From: Hymenobacter negativus
GTDB lineage: Bacteria > Bacteroidota > Bacteroidia > Cytophagales > Hymenobacteraceae
NCBI RefSeq assembly: GCF_016056375.1
Contig: NZ_JAEDAE010000005.1
Coordinates: 1-64,000 of the forward strand
DNA length: 64,000 nucleotides
Reading direction: 5' to 3'
Each line of letters begins with the position of its first letter. The stretch's first letter is position 1. Below the pieces are notes generated by a model. The model saw only the letters and a list, made by a program, of their open reading frames with translations, searched no databases and had not been told where the DNA came from. Below are positions 34,844 through 43,763 of this stretch, piece after piece. The translations under genes were made by a program, and so were the position numbers.

Positions 34844-34890
34844 CTCCATTTGGTTTGCTTTTAAACCTCAGTGGTCCTGCTCCTACTGCC

Positions 34891-35217
34891 ATGATTACCG
34901 TATCGGATAAAGCCAAAGAAAAAGTATCGCGCCTGATGAGCGATGCGCACCTTGATGACACCTATCGCCTGCGTGCCTCGGTGGCGGGCGGTGGCTGCTC
35001 GGGCCTGAGCTACAAGCTGGACTTCGACAACGAAGTGCGGCCTATGGACCAGGAATTTGAGGACAAGGGCATCCGCGTGGTGGTCGACATGAAAAGCTTC
35101 CTCTACCTGGCCGGCACCGAGCTGGATTTCTCCGATGGCCTCAATGGCAAAGGCTTCCAGTTCAACAACCCCAACGCCTCGCGCGAGTGCGGCTGCGGCG
35201 AGAGCTTTTCGGTCTGA
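34891..35217 (+). CDS. iscA: A-type Fe-S carrier protein (IscA/SufA/HesB family)
   Basis: 108 residues. The three conserved cysteines are present: C36 in AGGGCSGLSYKL, and C100 and C102 in SRECGCGESFSV. A-type carriers receive clusters from IscU and pass them to 4Fe-4S enzymes. ATG 34891 is chosen for family length. The TGA stop (35215-35217) is the first codon-sized part of a long inverted repeat arm. Confidence 0.94.
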   Translation: MITVSDKAKEKVSRLMSDAHLDDTYRLRASVAGGGCSGLSYKLDFDNEVRPMDQEFEDKGIRVVVDMKSFLYLAGTELDFSDGLNGKGFQFNNPNASRECGCGESFSV

Positions 35218-35255
35218 ACCGCAGATGATGCGGATTTAATGGATTTCGCAGATTC
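35215..35255. repeat. Left arm of long inverted repeat (TGAACC/GGATT class)
   Basis: TGAACCGCAGATGATGCGGA and onwards, about 41 bases, complementary to 35376-35416 with about five mismatches. It begins with the iscA stop codon, as the related arm at 15189 covers the M23 stop. Confidence 0.85.
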
Positions 35256-35320
35256 CACTAATCTGTTGGCTGGTGTTGGATTGAACTAGCATTTGACTTT
35301 CAGAGAGAGCAAAGGATAAC

Positions 35321-35352
35321 AAAAAAGGCCACCCGATTGGGTGGCCTTTTTT
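35321..35352. terminator. Bidirectional terminator inside the inverted repeat
   Basis: AAAAAAGGCCACCC / GGGTGGCCTTTTTT with loop GATT, between convergent iscA (+) and the T9SS cargo gene (-). Confidence 0.88.
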
Positions 35353-35375
35353 GTGGCGCGAAACGAGGCGCATTT

Positions 35376-35416
35376 GAATCTGCGAAATCTGTTGAATTCG
35401 CATCATCTGCGGTTCA
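35376..35416. repeat. Right arm of long inverted repeat (TGAACC/GGATT class)
   Basis: GAATCTGCGAAATCTGTTGA through catctgcggttca, complementary to 35215-35255. It ends two bases before the stop codon of the T9SS cargo gene. Confidence 0.85.
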
Positions 35417-35418
35417 GG

Positions 35419-38400
35419 CTATTCCTTCTCGAACTTCTGCACGGTGCGGCCAGTGGCCGTTTGCAGTTCCAAGAGGTAGAGGCCGGCGGGCAGGGTTTCA
35501 ATGCCAATGCTGGCGGTGCCGGCTTCGGTGGTGCCGCGCAGCAGGGCCTGGCCCAGCTGATTGAGCACGCGGTAGGGCGTGGCCGCCTCGGCGATGAAGC
35601 TGATGCGGCTGTGGGCCGGGTTGGGGTAAAGCTCCACCTTGGCGATTTCGCCTGAACCGGCGACCGTAACCACGGGCGAGAAGGCCGTGGTGCCATCCAG
35701 GTCTACCTGCCGCAGGCGGTAATAGAGCTTGGCAACGGGGGCAGCTTTGTCGAAGGCGGTGTAGGTCGTGGGGCTCATGCTATTGCCCTGAGCAGCTACT
35801 GTGGCTACCGTGGCAAACTCGCGGCCATCGAGGCTGCGCTGTGCCTCGAAGCGGGCGCTGTTTTTCTCGGTGGCCGTGGCCCATTTCACCGCTACCGTTT
35901 TATCGGCCTGGCGCTGGGCGCTGAAGGCGGTGAGCTGCACGGGCAGCGGCACCGTGCCGGCGGCGAGCGGATTGATGTTAGGCACCGCGTTGGTGGTAGC
36001 CAGAGCGAAATCGGAGAAGGAAGTGAAGCTGCCCGATACCAGCAGGCCGGCTACCGACGAGCCGCCCGCACCATTGCCGGCGCCAGAACCATTGGAAGTG
36101 CCGCTGCCGCCGATGTTAACCCAGTCGGAGCTGGCATTCGGACGCTTGGCTACTACCAGCTCGGCGGGCACGTTGGCGTAGTCATCGACACCAAACGGAA
36201 TGGTGAGCGTGCCATTGAAGGCAGTGGGCTGAGCATCGGGGCTGATGGTGAAGTAGCGCACGCCGGACACCCGGCTGAGGCCGCTGGCTCCGAGCGACGA
36301 CGTAGGCGGCGCGGTTTCGAACTGCTCGGCGGTGTAGGTGGTGGTGCCGGTCTGAGCGCTGATGTTGAGCGTGAGCGGACGGTAAGCCGCGCCTTTGCCA
36401 ATGGGGAATACGAAGGACGCCGGGCTGCTCACGGTCGCAATGCGGCGTAGGAAAGGCCCTTTCACGTAGCTGCTGCCGCCCGTGCCATTGAAGGCCGGCG
36501 CGGTGAGCGTGCCGGTGGTGGCCAGGCCCAGCACGTTGGTGCTGCTGGTGGTGATGATGCCGCTGGTGAGCGTGAGCGCCCCATCAACGGTGAGGGGCGA
36601 ACCCAGGGTGAGGGTGCCGGTGCCAGTGCGGTTCAGGGTGAAGTTGTTTACTTCGGCCAGGCCCGAGGCAAAAATCAGGGTGCCCAGTGCCCCGGTGCCT
36701 CCTACTACCAAGTTGGTAATGGCTGAGCCGGCAATGTCGCCGGAACCGGCATTAACCACGGTGCCATTGAGGGTGAGGGTGGCCGGCGTGACGCCATCGC
36801 CCACCACCAGGTCGCCGTTGGCCAGGGTGAGTACTCCGTTTACGGTGAGGTCAGATGGTACGGTGAGGTAGTCGTTGACTGCCTGCAGGCGCAAGTCTTT
36901 CACAGTGGTTGCGCCGGGGGTCAGGCGCAGGGTGCCAATGGAATAGTTACTGGTTGTTTCCAGGCTGATGGTGGATGTCGGCGAAACGGTAATAGTACCC
37001 CGACCATTGCTGCTGGTGTTGCCGGTATATATTACGGCCTTGCCACCCGAGTAGAAGCGCAACGTGTTCGAGTTCAGGGCCAGCGTGGTGCCGGTTTCGA
37101 GGTAGTAGCCACCGGCGGCGGTATTGCCCAACTCAAGGGTAGTGGTACCGCCCGCATCGGAAAGGATGGCTCCGCCGCCAGGGGTGTACGTATATAATGC
37201 GAACAGCAGGATGTTGTTGCCGTTGCCGGTAAGGGTCTGAGGCGTGGCGCCGAACAGGTTCAGCGTGATTCGGCTACTGGACGAGGTGTTGAAAGTGGCC
37301 CCGTTCTGCAGGGTCAGGTTGCCGGAGAGGTCGATGGACGAGAAGGGCGAAGACCCGTTGCCGCCCAGCACCGTGTTGTCGAGGGTGAGGTTGCCGGGCA
37401 CCACGGTGCTGGTAATCGGAGAGGTGATGGTACCGGTGTTGCGGGTCAGCGTCTTGGTGCCGTTCGTCAGCTTCAGGTTCTGGTAGGCGAAAACGCTGGA
37501 TGCGGGCACCGTGAAGGAACCGGTTTGAGCGAAGTCGATGGTGCTGCTGGCATCCTGCACGCCTTGGTTGATGGAGGTGTAAGCCGCCGTCGCCGTATTC
37601 TGAATGATAAGCGTGCTGTTGGCCAGCTGGTCAAGCTTACCGGTGAAGGTGAAGGTGGCCGGAATCACCAGCGAAGCGTTGGCATTGAGCACCACTTTCG
37701 AGTTCGTGCCCGACACCGTCCAGTTGGCGCTGATGGTACGGTTGGCGCCCGACACGTTATAGGTGATACCGGCTGCCGTGAAGTCGCCGGGCGAGCCGCC
37801 CGAGCCGTCGCTGTTGGCCGCGAAGGTGCTGGCCATGTTCAGGTCGCCGGTGGCTTTGGCGTAGAACACGCTAGGCGGCGCGGTGGTGGTGAAGCTGGCC
37901 GTGCCGGGAGCAGTGGTCAGGTAGTTTTCCAGACCGGGCGTGGCGTTGTCGCTGTAGGCGTAGGTTTCGAGGGTGTAGCTGGTGGTGGCCGACAGGCCCG
38001 TAACCGTGAAGGTGTTGGGGCCAGTGCCGGTGGGGCCTGCATACACCACGTAGTTGCCGGTGCCCGTGGTGGCCCCGCTGCCAAAGGCGGTGCTGGCGGC
38101 GTAGGTGTTGCCATCAACCGGAGCCACGGCCGCAGCCGAAGTGGCGTGTATCACCACCAGCTGCTTGCTGCCGTCGCCACCATTCACCGTCACATCGGCT
38201 TGCGAGAATACCACGTTGGCCGTGCTCAGGGTGGGCTGCGAAGTGGGCTCGGTGGCCAGCGTGGGAGCCGAACCGCAGGTTACGGCTACGTCTTCGAGGT
38301 AAATTTGAGCTGTGGTGGATTCCGAGCTGCGCAGGAAACGCAATAGCACGCTGGGCCGCGTCTGGTAGGCCGACAAGTCGATGGTTTTGCGTACTAGGGT

Positions 38401-40755
38401 CGTAGTCAGGTCGGCAATGGCGTAAGTTGCAAGCGTGGAGTAGTTGCTTCCTCCATCAATCGAAACCTGCACCTGCAGCGAACGAGTCGTAGTGGTGCTG
38501 CTGCGGGAAACAAAGAAGTCGAGGCTGTTGGGGTAGCTGAGGGCGCTGGCGCTGGTGAGCGAATGGTTGGCTCCGCTGAATGCCGCCGAGCCGCCGGAAG
38601 TGCCGCTGCGGTTGGTGGTGCTTTGGGTTACGCCGTTCACCGTCCATTTGGTGAGCGGGAAAGTATCGAAGTTGTCCGCCAGGCAAGGAGCCGTCGTGAC
38701 CGCAAACGCGCCGGATGGCGTGCCGTTCACGGCCGGGTTGCTGGCATTCACCCGAATGGCATAGGCCGAGCCAATGGCTGTGCCACCCGGAATGGTTACT
38801 GTGAGCGAACCAGCAGCGCTGGCCGTGGTAGTGAGCACCGTGCCGGGGAAAGTACCGGTAGCCGACGAGAGCTCGGCCGTAAAGGCGTTGCCCGGGCCGA
38901 AAGTACCGGTGGTGGCGTAAGGCACCGTGACGCTACCGCCCTGCGTGGCCGGGTTGGGCGTGACCGTGCCAGTGGTGATGGTGGGAAGGGCCGTTACCGA
39001 ACCGCTTACTGTAACAGTGATAGCGCTGGCCGTGCCGCCACCCGTGATGCTTACGGTTTCGCTGGCGTAGCTGGCGGCCGCCAAGCCAGCCTTGAGGCGC
39101 ACGTAAACCGGGGTGCTGGCAAGCGTGCCGCCGGCTGCGTTGGTAATGGCTGCCATCGCGCCGAAGGTGGAGTTATCGGTCGATACTTCGTAATCGGTGC
39201 CGGTAGCATCGATGCTGATGGCACTGCCGGCCGTGAGGTTGCTGCCGGTCAAGCTGAAGGATTGCGAAGCCGACGGCCCGGCCCCTACATAATAACTGAA
39301 GCCGGTGAGCGCCGTGGGCGTGGCGATGAGCAACGGCGTAGTGGGCGCAGCATCCGTGGTGAACGACTCGACGGTGCCATAACCAGTGCCAGCTGAGTTG
39401 GACGCGTAGGCGCGGTAGTAGTAGGTAGTGCTGGCTGTGAGGCTGGTCAGGCCGGTGCTGTAGGCGCCGGTGGCGGCGCCCGTAGTGCCCACCTGGGCGG
39501 TGGTTACGCCCCCGCCGCCCAACACCAGCGTGGCGGCAGTGCTGGCAGTGGTGCTATACACAAAGCCATACGAGGTACTGGCCGTAGGCGTGCCCAAGCT
39601 GCTGATGTTGCCGGCAATGGTGGCAGCGGTAGTAGTAATGCCCGTGGCCGGAGCCGTAGTGGTGACGGTGGGCGGCACTGTGACCGTGCCCATCACGGTG
39701 ATGCTGCGGGTGGCGGCCCCGGTGCTGGCGTTGTCAATGGTGCCGTTGTAGGTGCCGGCCGTAGTGGCCGCAGCCAGCCGTACCGAAACCGTGGTGCTCG
39801 CAACCGTGCCGCTGCTGGGCGTAAGGCTGAGCGAAGCCGCTCCCGCTGTGGCAAAACCATCGGTAGAGAATTCGTAGCCAGCCAGCGGCCCCACGGTCAG
39901 GTTGGCCGTGAGGTTGCTGCCGCTCAGGGTATAAGTTTTGGCGGCCGAGGCCGTGCCCTGTACGGTGCTGAAGCTGCCGGCCGGGGTGAGGGAACCCGCA
40001 GTGATGGAAGGCGTGGGAGTGGCTGAACTATTGGCAGTTATGGAAAAATCGTCAATAGCCAAGCCATCGTCGGTTCCTGAGATGTTAACGTCGGACCATC
40101 GAATGTAGAAAGTTGCACCGGCTGCAATGTTCAACCCAGTAATCGTTCCAGTAATGGCAGTTCGGTTCGCAGCCAAGCTCCCGTCTTTAGCACCAACCGG
40201 AGCCGTAATATTGGGCGAGTTGAAGTCTAATGCTGCCACATCGGTATAAGCACTGGCGGTGTTAATTGCCGTAGCGGTTGTGCTATAAGCAAACTGAAGT
40301 TTATCAGTTGTACCCCGAGTAGCGTCACCAAGGCGCCATTCCTCGCCTGTGTAACTGATATCGAGTTGAGTAATTACAGACCCAGTGTTATTTTTAAACG
40401 ACGCGCCAAACACAGAAACCAAGCTGCTACTAGCGATAGAACCTAATGCCCGGTCAGTTTTGGTGGCGGCTGCAGTACTGCCATAGCTATAAGTGTCGCC
40501 GGCCGTTCCGTTACCGTCATTCACAGTATAGTTTGCGTCTTTATTGGTGCCCGTTTCAAGAAATACCCAGCCCGCAGGCATGGTGCTACTGGTAACGGTT
40601 GAAGGAGCAGCCAGTGTGTTGAAGTCCTGCGTTACAGGTGTCCCTGATGTAGCAATGGAAACCTGCCCCCATCCAAGCAGGGGTAACATTAACATCATCA
40701 GCAGCGCCAGGCTGCGGCTGATACCGGCGGAAAAACGGGGTAATGGTTTTTGCAT
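35419..40755 (-). CDS. Very large secreted multidomain protein with T9SS type A sorting domain
   Basis: 1778 residues from ATG 40755 (a TTG at 40764 is less likely). Signal peptide about 1-31 (LALLMMLMLPLLGWGQ). Residues 32-245 are a beta-rich module with AGWVFLETGTNKDANYTV and WSDVNISGTDDGLAIDDFSI, seen in secreted nuclease-like and surface proteins. Ig and fibronectin-like modules follow, including GLTSLTASTTYYYRAYASNS. The region from about residue 975 to 1450 is Asn/Thr/Ser-rich with beta-helix-like repeats. The C-terminal 90 residues are a type A sorting domain: VELYPNPAHSRISFI, LNQLGQALL, and LPAGLYLLELQT. Likely a surface or released adhesin; no catalytic motif was found. Confidence 0.88.
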   Translation of the reverse strand: MQKPLPRFSAGISRSLALLMMLMLPLLGWGQVSIATSGTPVTQDFNTLAAPSTVTSSTMPAGWVFLETGTNKDANYTVNDGNGTAGDTYSYGSTAAATKTDRALGSIASSSLVSVFGASFKNNTGSVITQLDISYTGEEWRLGDATRGTTDKLQFAYSTTATAINTASAYTDVAALDFNSPNITAPVGAKDGSLAANRTAITGTITGLNIAAGATFYIRWSDVNISGTDDGLAIDDFSITANSSATPTPSITAGSLTPAGSFSTVQGTASAAKTYTLSGSNLTANLTVGPLAGYEFSTDGFATAGAASLSLTPSSGTVASTTVSVRLAAATTAGTYNGTIDNASTGAATRSITVMGTVTVPPTVTTTAPATGITTTAATIAGNISSLGTPTASTSYGFVYSTTASTAATLVLGGGGVTTAQVGTTGAATGAYSTGLTSLTASTTYYYRAYASNSAGTGYGTVESFTTDAAPTTPLLIATPTALTGFSYYVGAGPSASQSFSLTGSNLTAGSAISIDATGTDYEVSTDNSTFGAMAAITNAAGGTLASTPVYVRLKAGLAAASYASETVSITGGGTASAITVTVSGSVTALPTITTGTVTPNPATQGGSVTVPYATTGTFGPGNAFTAELSSATGTFPGTVLTTTASAAGSLTVTIPGGTAIGSAYAIRVNASNPAVNGTPSGAFAVTTAPCLADNFDTFPLTKWTVNGVTQSTTNRSGTSGGSAAFSGANHSLTSASALSYPNSLDFFVSRSSTTTTRSLQVQVSIDGGSNYSTLATYAIADLTTTLVRKTIDLSAYQTRPSVLLRFLRSSESTTAQIYLEDVAVTCGSAPTLATEPTSQPTLSTANVVFSQADVTVNGGDGSKQLVVIHATSAAAVAPVDGNTYAASTAFGSGATTGTGNYVVYAGPTGTGPNTFTVTGLSATTSYTLETYAYSDNATPGLENYLTTAPGTASFTTTAPPSVFYAKATGDLNMASTFAANSDGSGGSPGDFTAAGITYNVSGANRTISANWTVSGTNSKVVLNANASLVIPATFTFTGKLDQLANSTLIIQNTATAAYTSINQGVQDASSTIDFAQTGSFTVPASSVFAYQNLKLTNGTKTLTRNTGTITSPITSTVVPGNLTLDNTVLGGNGSSPFSSIDLSGNLTLQNGATFNTSSSSRITLNLFGATPQTLTGNGNNILLFALYTYTPGGGAILSDAGGTTTLELGNTAAGGYYLETGTTLALNSNTLRFYSGGKAVIYTGNTSSNGRGTITVSPTSTISLETTSNYSIGTLRLTPGATTVKDLRLQAVNDYLTVPSDLTVNGVLTLANGDLVVGDGVTPATLTLNGTVVNAGSGDIAGSAITNLVVGGTGALGTLIFASGLAEVNNFTLNRTGTGTLTLGSPLTVDGALTLTSGIITTSSTNVLGLATTGTLTAPAFNGTGGSSYVKGPFLRRIATVSSPASFVFPIGKGAAYRPLTLNISAQTGTTTYTAEQFETAPPTSSLGASGLSRVSGVRYFTISPDAQPTAFNGTLTIPFGVDDYANVPAELVVAKRPNASSDWVNIGGSGTSNGSGAGNGAGGSSVAGLLVSGSFTSFSDFALATTNAVPNINPLAAGTVPLPVQLTAFSAQRQADKTVAVKWATATEKNSARFEAQRSLDGREFATVATVAAQGNSMSPTTYTAFDKAAPVAKLYYRLRQVDLDGTTAFSPVVTVAGSGEIAKVELYPNPAHSRISFIAEAATPYRVLNQLGQALLRGTTEAGTASIGIETLPAGLYLLELQTATGRTVQKFEKE

Positions 40756-41421
40756 AAAAAGCAAGCTGTTAGTGGGGTTACCAAATTACCATGGGGTGGA
40801 CACGTTGAGTGTAAAGGTATTTGGGAAGACTTGAATTCAGGGCATGATGCCGTTATCAAATCTTTATATCCGGCCCATAACCTATCCAGCAGTGCCTAAT
40901 CGGCTTTTTTATTTCCACAACCCCTCTTTGGGCATCCATTCCGGATTGGGCGATACTGCCAGCCAGGAGCAAACAGCTGACGATAAGCCCACTGTGCCAA
41001 TATTATGAGGAGGCTATATACGACGACCTGCTACTCCGTCAAACATAAAAAAAGCCTTTGCAAATGCAAAGGCTTTTTGAGGCATCAGGCACCGGCTGAC
41101 TGGTTGCGAAAACGGCAGCGCAACGGTAGGCCGATTGGTAATGGTGCCTGCCATTCCGGGACGGGGGCATTTGCTGGGCGCTGCTGCCGGCGGGGGCAAA
41201 CCCGCCGGGTGGGTGGCCACGCGCAGCACGCCGGGCCGCTTAGGAATGACAGGACTTATGGGGTAGCGCGGCCCCGGCAGCAGCGGGCGCAGGCCGCGGG
41301 GCACGCAGTTCAGGTCGTGGAGGGCCGAAGGAGGGGCAGTCGTGCTGGCCCAGCACGGCGGCCGGCACGGCCAGTTTCAACAGCAGCCCACTCAAAAAAC
41401 GGAGTTTGACGACGGAGCTCA
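40756..41421. other. Intergenic region upstream of the large T9SS gene
   Basis: About 660 bases. The first 250 bases (near 40780-41000) are AT-richer and should hold the promoter of the T9SS gene; a GTAATTTG word on the minus strand at 40782-40789 is a weak box. A clear terminator sits at 41049-41078. The rest is GC-rich and may contain one short minus-strand gene (see 41240-41422). Confidence 0.5.
41049..41078. terminator. Bidirectional terminator
   Basis: AAAAAGCCTTTGC-AAAT-GCAAAGGCTTTTT, with more T residues on the minus strand. It implies a transcript ending here, although no confident gene lies directly upstream on the minus strand. Confidence 0.8.
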
Positions 41422-41422
41422 T
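41240..41422 (-). CDS. Possible small secreted protein, perhaps frameshifted
   Basis: 60 residues. The start MSSVVKLRFLSGLLLKLAVP and following AAVLGQ look like a Sec signal peptide; the rest is Pro/Arg/Ala-rich and ends SCHS. The next frame stays open beyond the stop up to the terminator at 41049-41078, so the real product may be longer with a frameshift near 41300. No family recognised. The signal-like start and downstream terminator support it; composition alone could also explain it. Confidence 0.3.
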   Translation of the reverse strand: MSSVVKLRFLSGLLLKLAVPAAVLGQHDCPSFGPPRPELRAPRPAPAAAGAALPHKSCHS

Positions 41423-41563
41423 AGTTCAGCGAAATAGGCCAACCCGGAGGCCCGGGCTGGTTGGATTTGATGCCGTGAAGCTACTGGACCGGGGCGGCTG
41501 GCCGGCACCGATATCGGCCAAATCCGGCACTGTATCGACCGAACGGACTTTTCCGGGGCCGCG

Positions 41564-42826
41564 CTATTGGGCCACGGCGTGGGCAAAGGCGGCATTCACG
41601 GACAGGCGCCGCACCCGGGCCGGGCCAGCCGGAGCCACCGGCGCAGTGGCCACGGCCCGAATCACGTCTTCGGTGAGGGCACATTGGCGGTGGTGCGAGT
41701 AGTGCCAGCGGGCCAGGCGGGCGCGTTCCACCCGCTCATGGGTGGCGGCGGGCTCGGCAAACGTGCGGCGGAAGGCGCGGGCGCAGGCGGCCACGTCGCC
41801 GGGCAGGTAGAGCAGGCCGGTCTGGCCGTGCTCCACCAGCTCGGTGGTGCCGCCGGCGGCTGCGCCCACTACGGGCACGCCCGCGGCGAGGGCTTCGAGG
41901 GTCACCATGCCGTAGGTTTCATTTTCCGAAGCCATCACAAACACGTCGATGGCGTGGTAGAACACGGCCGGATTGGCCCGGAAGCCCCGGAAATGCACCT
42001 GATTTTGCAGGCCCAGCCGCGCCACCTGCCGCTGAAGCTGGCGTAGGTAGCCGTCGCCCTCATTGCGGGTAGGCTCGCCCATGATGACGAGGTGGGCATC
42101 GTAGCCGTACTGCTGGCGCAGGTGGTGCAAGGCATTGATAACGAAATCCTGCCCCTTGCCGGCATCCAGCCGGCCCAGAATGCCCAGCAGGCGCACATCC
42201 TGGGGCAGGCCCAGCTCCTGGCGGGCCTCGAAGGGGGTGTGGGTGGGCGGTGCAAACTGCTCAAGTGGCAGGCCCAGGGGCACAAGGTGCAGCTTGGCCA
42301 TGTCGAAGCGGGTGAGGTGGGCCACCTCGCGGGCCAGGCCGGGCAGCGGCGTCAGCCAGGCATCGACCAGGCCGAAGCGCAGGGTGTGCACGGGGCTGCG
42401 CTTGGGCCGGCCCAGCTGCATGTGCTGCTGGTAAATAATGCGCAGACGGCCGCCCAGCAGGGTTTTAACCAGCGTGGCTACGGGCAGGTCTTTGTTCTGC
42501 GTCACCACCAGCACGTCGATGTTGAGGCGTTCGAGCTGTTCTTTCAGGGCCCAGGCCATGAGGGGCATGGCCAGCCCCCGGCGCACGGCCAAGGTTTCGA
42601 GGGGCACAAACCAGTCTTCGGCCCACATGGCCAGCGGCGTGGCAGGCGGCGCGAAAAACGTGACGCGCCACCCGCGCTCCTGCATCCAGCCCGCGAATTT
42701 GAGGCTGTTCAGCTCCAGCCCGCCCAGGCTACTCGAGAGGCAGAGCACCGCCAGCTGCGGGGCCGCCTCCCGCGCACGGGAGGCCAGGCCGGAAGCGGGG
42801 CTCCCGGAAAAGGTGAATGGGTACAT
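41564..42826 (-). CDS. GT4-family glycosyltransferase
   Basis: 420 residues, GT-B fold. The N-terminal acceptor domain starts LAVLCLSSSLGGLELNSLKF; the C-terminal nucleotide-sugar domain has LGILGRLDAGKGQDFVINAL, HLVIMGEPTRNEGDGY, VHFRGFRANPAVFYHAIDVF, and the EX7E-type SENETYGMVTLEALAAGVPV followed by GGTTELVEHGQTGLLY. Retaining GT4 enzymes build polysaccharide, lipopolysaccharide or glycolipids; the sugar cannot be told. No signal peptide; likely cytoplasmic and membrane-associated. It lies downstream of the LytTR/LytS pair on the same strand, separated by an inverted repeat. Confidence 0.92.
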   Translation of the reverse strand: MYPFTFSGSPASGLASRAREAAPQLAVLCLSSSLGGLELNSLKFAGWMQERGWRVTFFAPPATPLAMWAEDWFVPLETLAVRRGLAMPLMAWALKEQLERLNIDVLVVTQNKDLPVATLVKTLLGGRLRIIYQQHMQLGRPKRSPVHTLRFGLVDAWLTPLPGLAREVAHLTRFDMAKLHLVPLGLPLEQFAPPTHTPFEARQELGLPQDVRLLGILGRLDAGKGQDFVINALHHLRQQYGYDAHLVIMGEPTRNEGDGYLRQLQRQVARLGLQNQVHFRGFRANPAVFYHAIDVFVMASENETYGMVTLEALAAGVPVVGAAAGGTTELVEHGQTGLLYLPGDVAACARAFRRTFAEPAATHERVERARLARWHYSHHRQCALTEDVIRAVATAPVAPAGPARVRRLSVNAAFAHAVAQ

Positions 42827-42899
42827 AGCTCAGAAAGACAGGGAGTGTGTGGGGCATCGGAGGGGTGGTAGAAGGCGGAAGAAAGTAGTGGGGAAGTCG

Positions 42900-42954
42900 T
42901 TGAATGAAACTCTATCATCCTTCGCTGCGCGCAGGATGACAGAGTTTCATTCAA
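42900..42954. repeat. Hairpin-forming inverted repeat downstream of the LytTR gene
   Basis: TTGAATGAAACTCT-a/g-TCATCC pairs with AGGATGACAGAGTTTCATTCAA around a 12-base loop (ttcgctgcgcgc). The stem is about 21 bp. The core words TCATCC and GGATGACAG link it to the TCATCCTGAGC repeats. Confidence 0.85.
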
Positions 42955-42962
42955 TTAATGTC

Positions 42963-43700
42963 TCAACTCCAGCGGCTGAGGAATTGCAGGAAGGTGTCTT
43001 TGTACTGGTCGCCCACGGGGATGGTGACGGCCCCGATCTGGACGGTGAGGCGGCGCACGGCCTCAATCTTATCGAGCGCCACGATGAACGAGCGGTGGAT
43101 GCGCATGAAGCGCCGGGTGGGCAGCTTTTCCTCCATCGCCTTGAGGCTCATGAGGCTCAGCAGGGCGCGGGGCGTGCTTTTGAGGTGCACTTTCACGTAG
43201 TCTTTCAGGCCCTCCACGTAGAGGATGTCGCTGAGGGCCACGCGCACCAGCTGGTACTCGGCTTTAAGGAAAAGGTATTCTTCCTCCTCGGGGCCGGTGG
43301 AAACCGGGGCGGTGGCGTGCTGCGAGGTGAGCTCGGCGTAGGCACGGGCCTTGCCGGCGGCGCGCAGGAACTCCTCGTAATTGAAGGGCTTCACCAGGTA
43401 GTCCAGCGCATCGACGCGGTAGCCATCGAGGGCGTACTGGCTGAAGGCAGTGGTGAAGATGACGCGCGGGCCGGTGGGGCCCAGCACGCGGGCCAACTCC
43501 AGGCCGTTGAGTTCCTGCATCTGGATATCGAGGAAGGCCAAATCGACGGTACCGGGGTGCTCGTGCAGGTACTTGAGGGCCTCCACGGCGTTGCCAAACT
43601 TGCCCACCAGCTCCAGAAACGGTGTTTTCTGGACGAAAGACGCAACCAGGCCCAGGGCCAGGGGCTCGTCGTCAACGGCAATGGTTTTGAGAGGCGTCAT
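42963..43700 (-). CDS. LytTR-type response regulator (LytR/AlgR family)
   Basis: 245 residues. Receiver domain (1-120) with acidic pocket AVDDEP, phospho-Asp D58 in LAFLDIQMQELNG, T/S in FTTAFSQYALDGY and K in DYLVKPFNY. A LytTR DNA-binding domain follows (about 145-240): EEYLFLKAEYQLVRVALSDI, LKDYVKVHL and RFMRIHRSFIVALDKI. It lies 63 bases after the LytS-like kinase gene, forming a complete two-component pair. The usual targets of such pairs in Bacteroidota are unknown; envelope or polysaccharide genes are plausible given the glycosyltransferase downstream. Confidence 0.94.
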   Translation of the reverse strand: MTPLKTIAVDDEPLALGLVASFVQKTPFLELVGKFGNAVEALKYLHEHPGTVDLAFLDIQMQELNGLELARVLGPTGPRVIFTTAFSQYALDGYRVDALDYLVKPFNYEEFLRAAGKARAYAELTSQHATAPVSTGPEEEEYLFLKAEYQLVRVALSDILYVEGLKDYVKVHLKSTPRALLSLMSLKAMEEKLPTRRFMRIHRSFIVALDKIEAVRRLTVQIGAVTIPVGDQYKDTFLQFLSRWS

Positions 43701-43763
43701 GGGTTGGGGTGTGGGGATAGGTGGGTGTGAGGGGATGAGTGGTGAGGGTGCAGGAACTAACTC

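Noticed and set aside
40865..41000. tRNA or small RNA gene in the AT-rich gap
   Set aside because: No cloverleaf with T-loop GTTCRA and matching acceptor stem could be drawn here or in other gaps.
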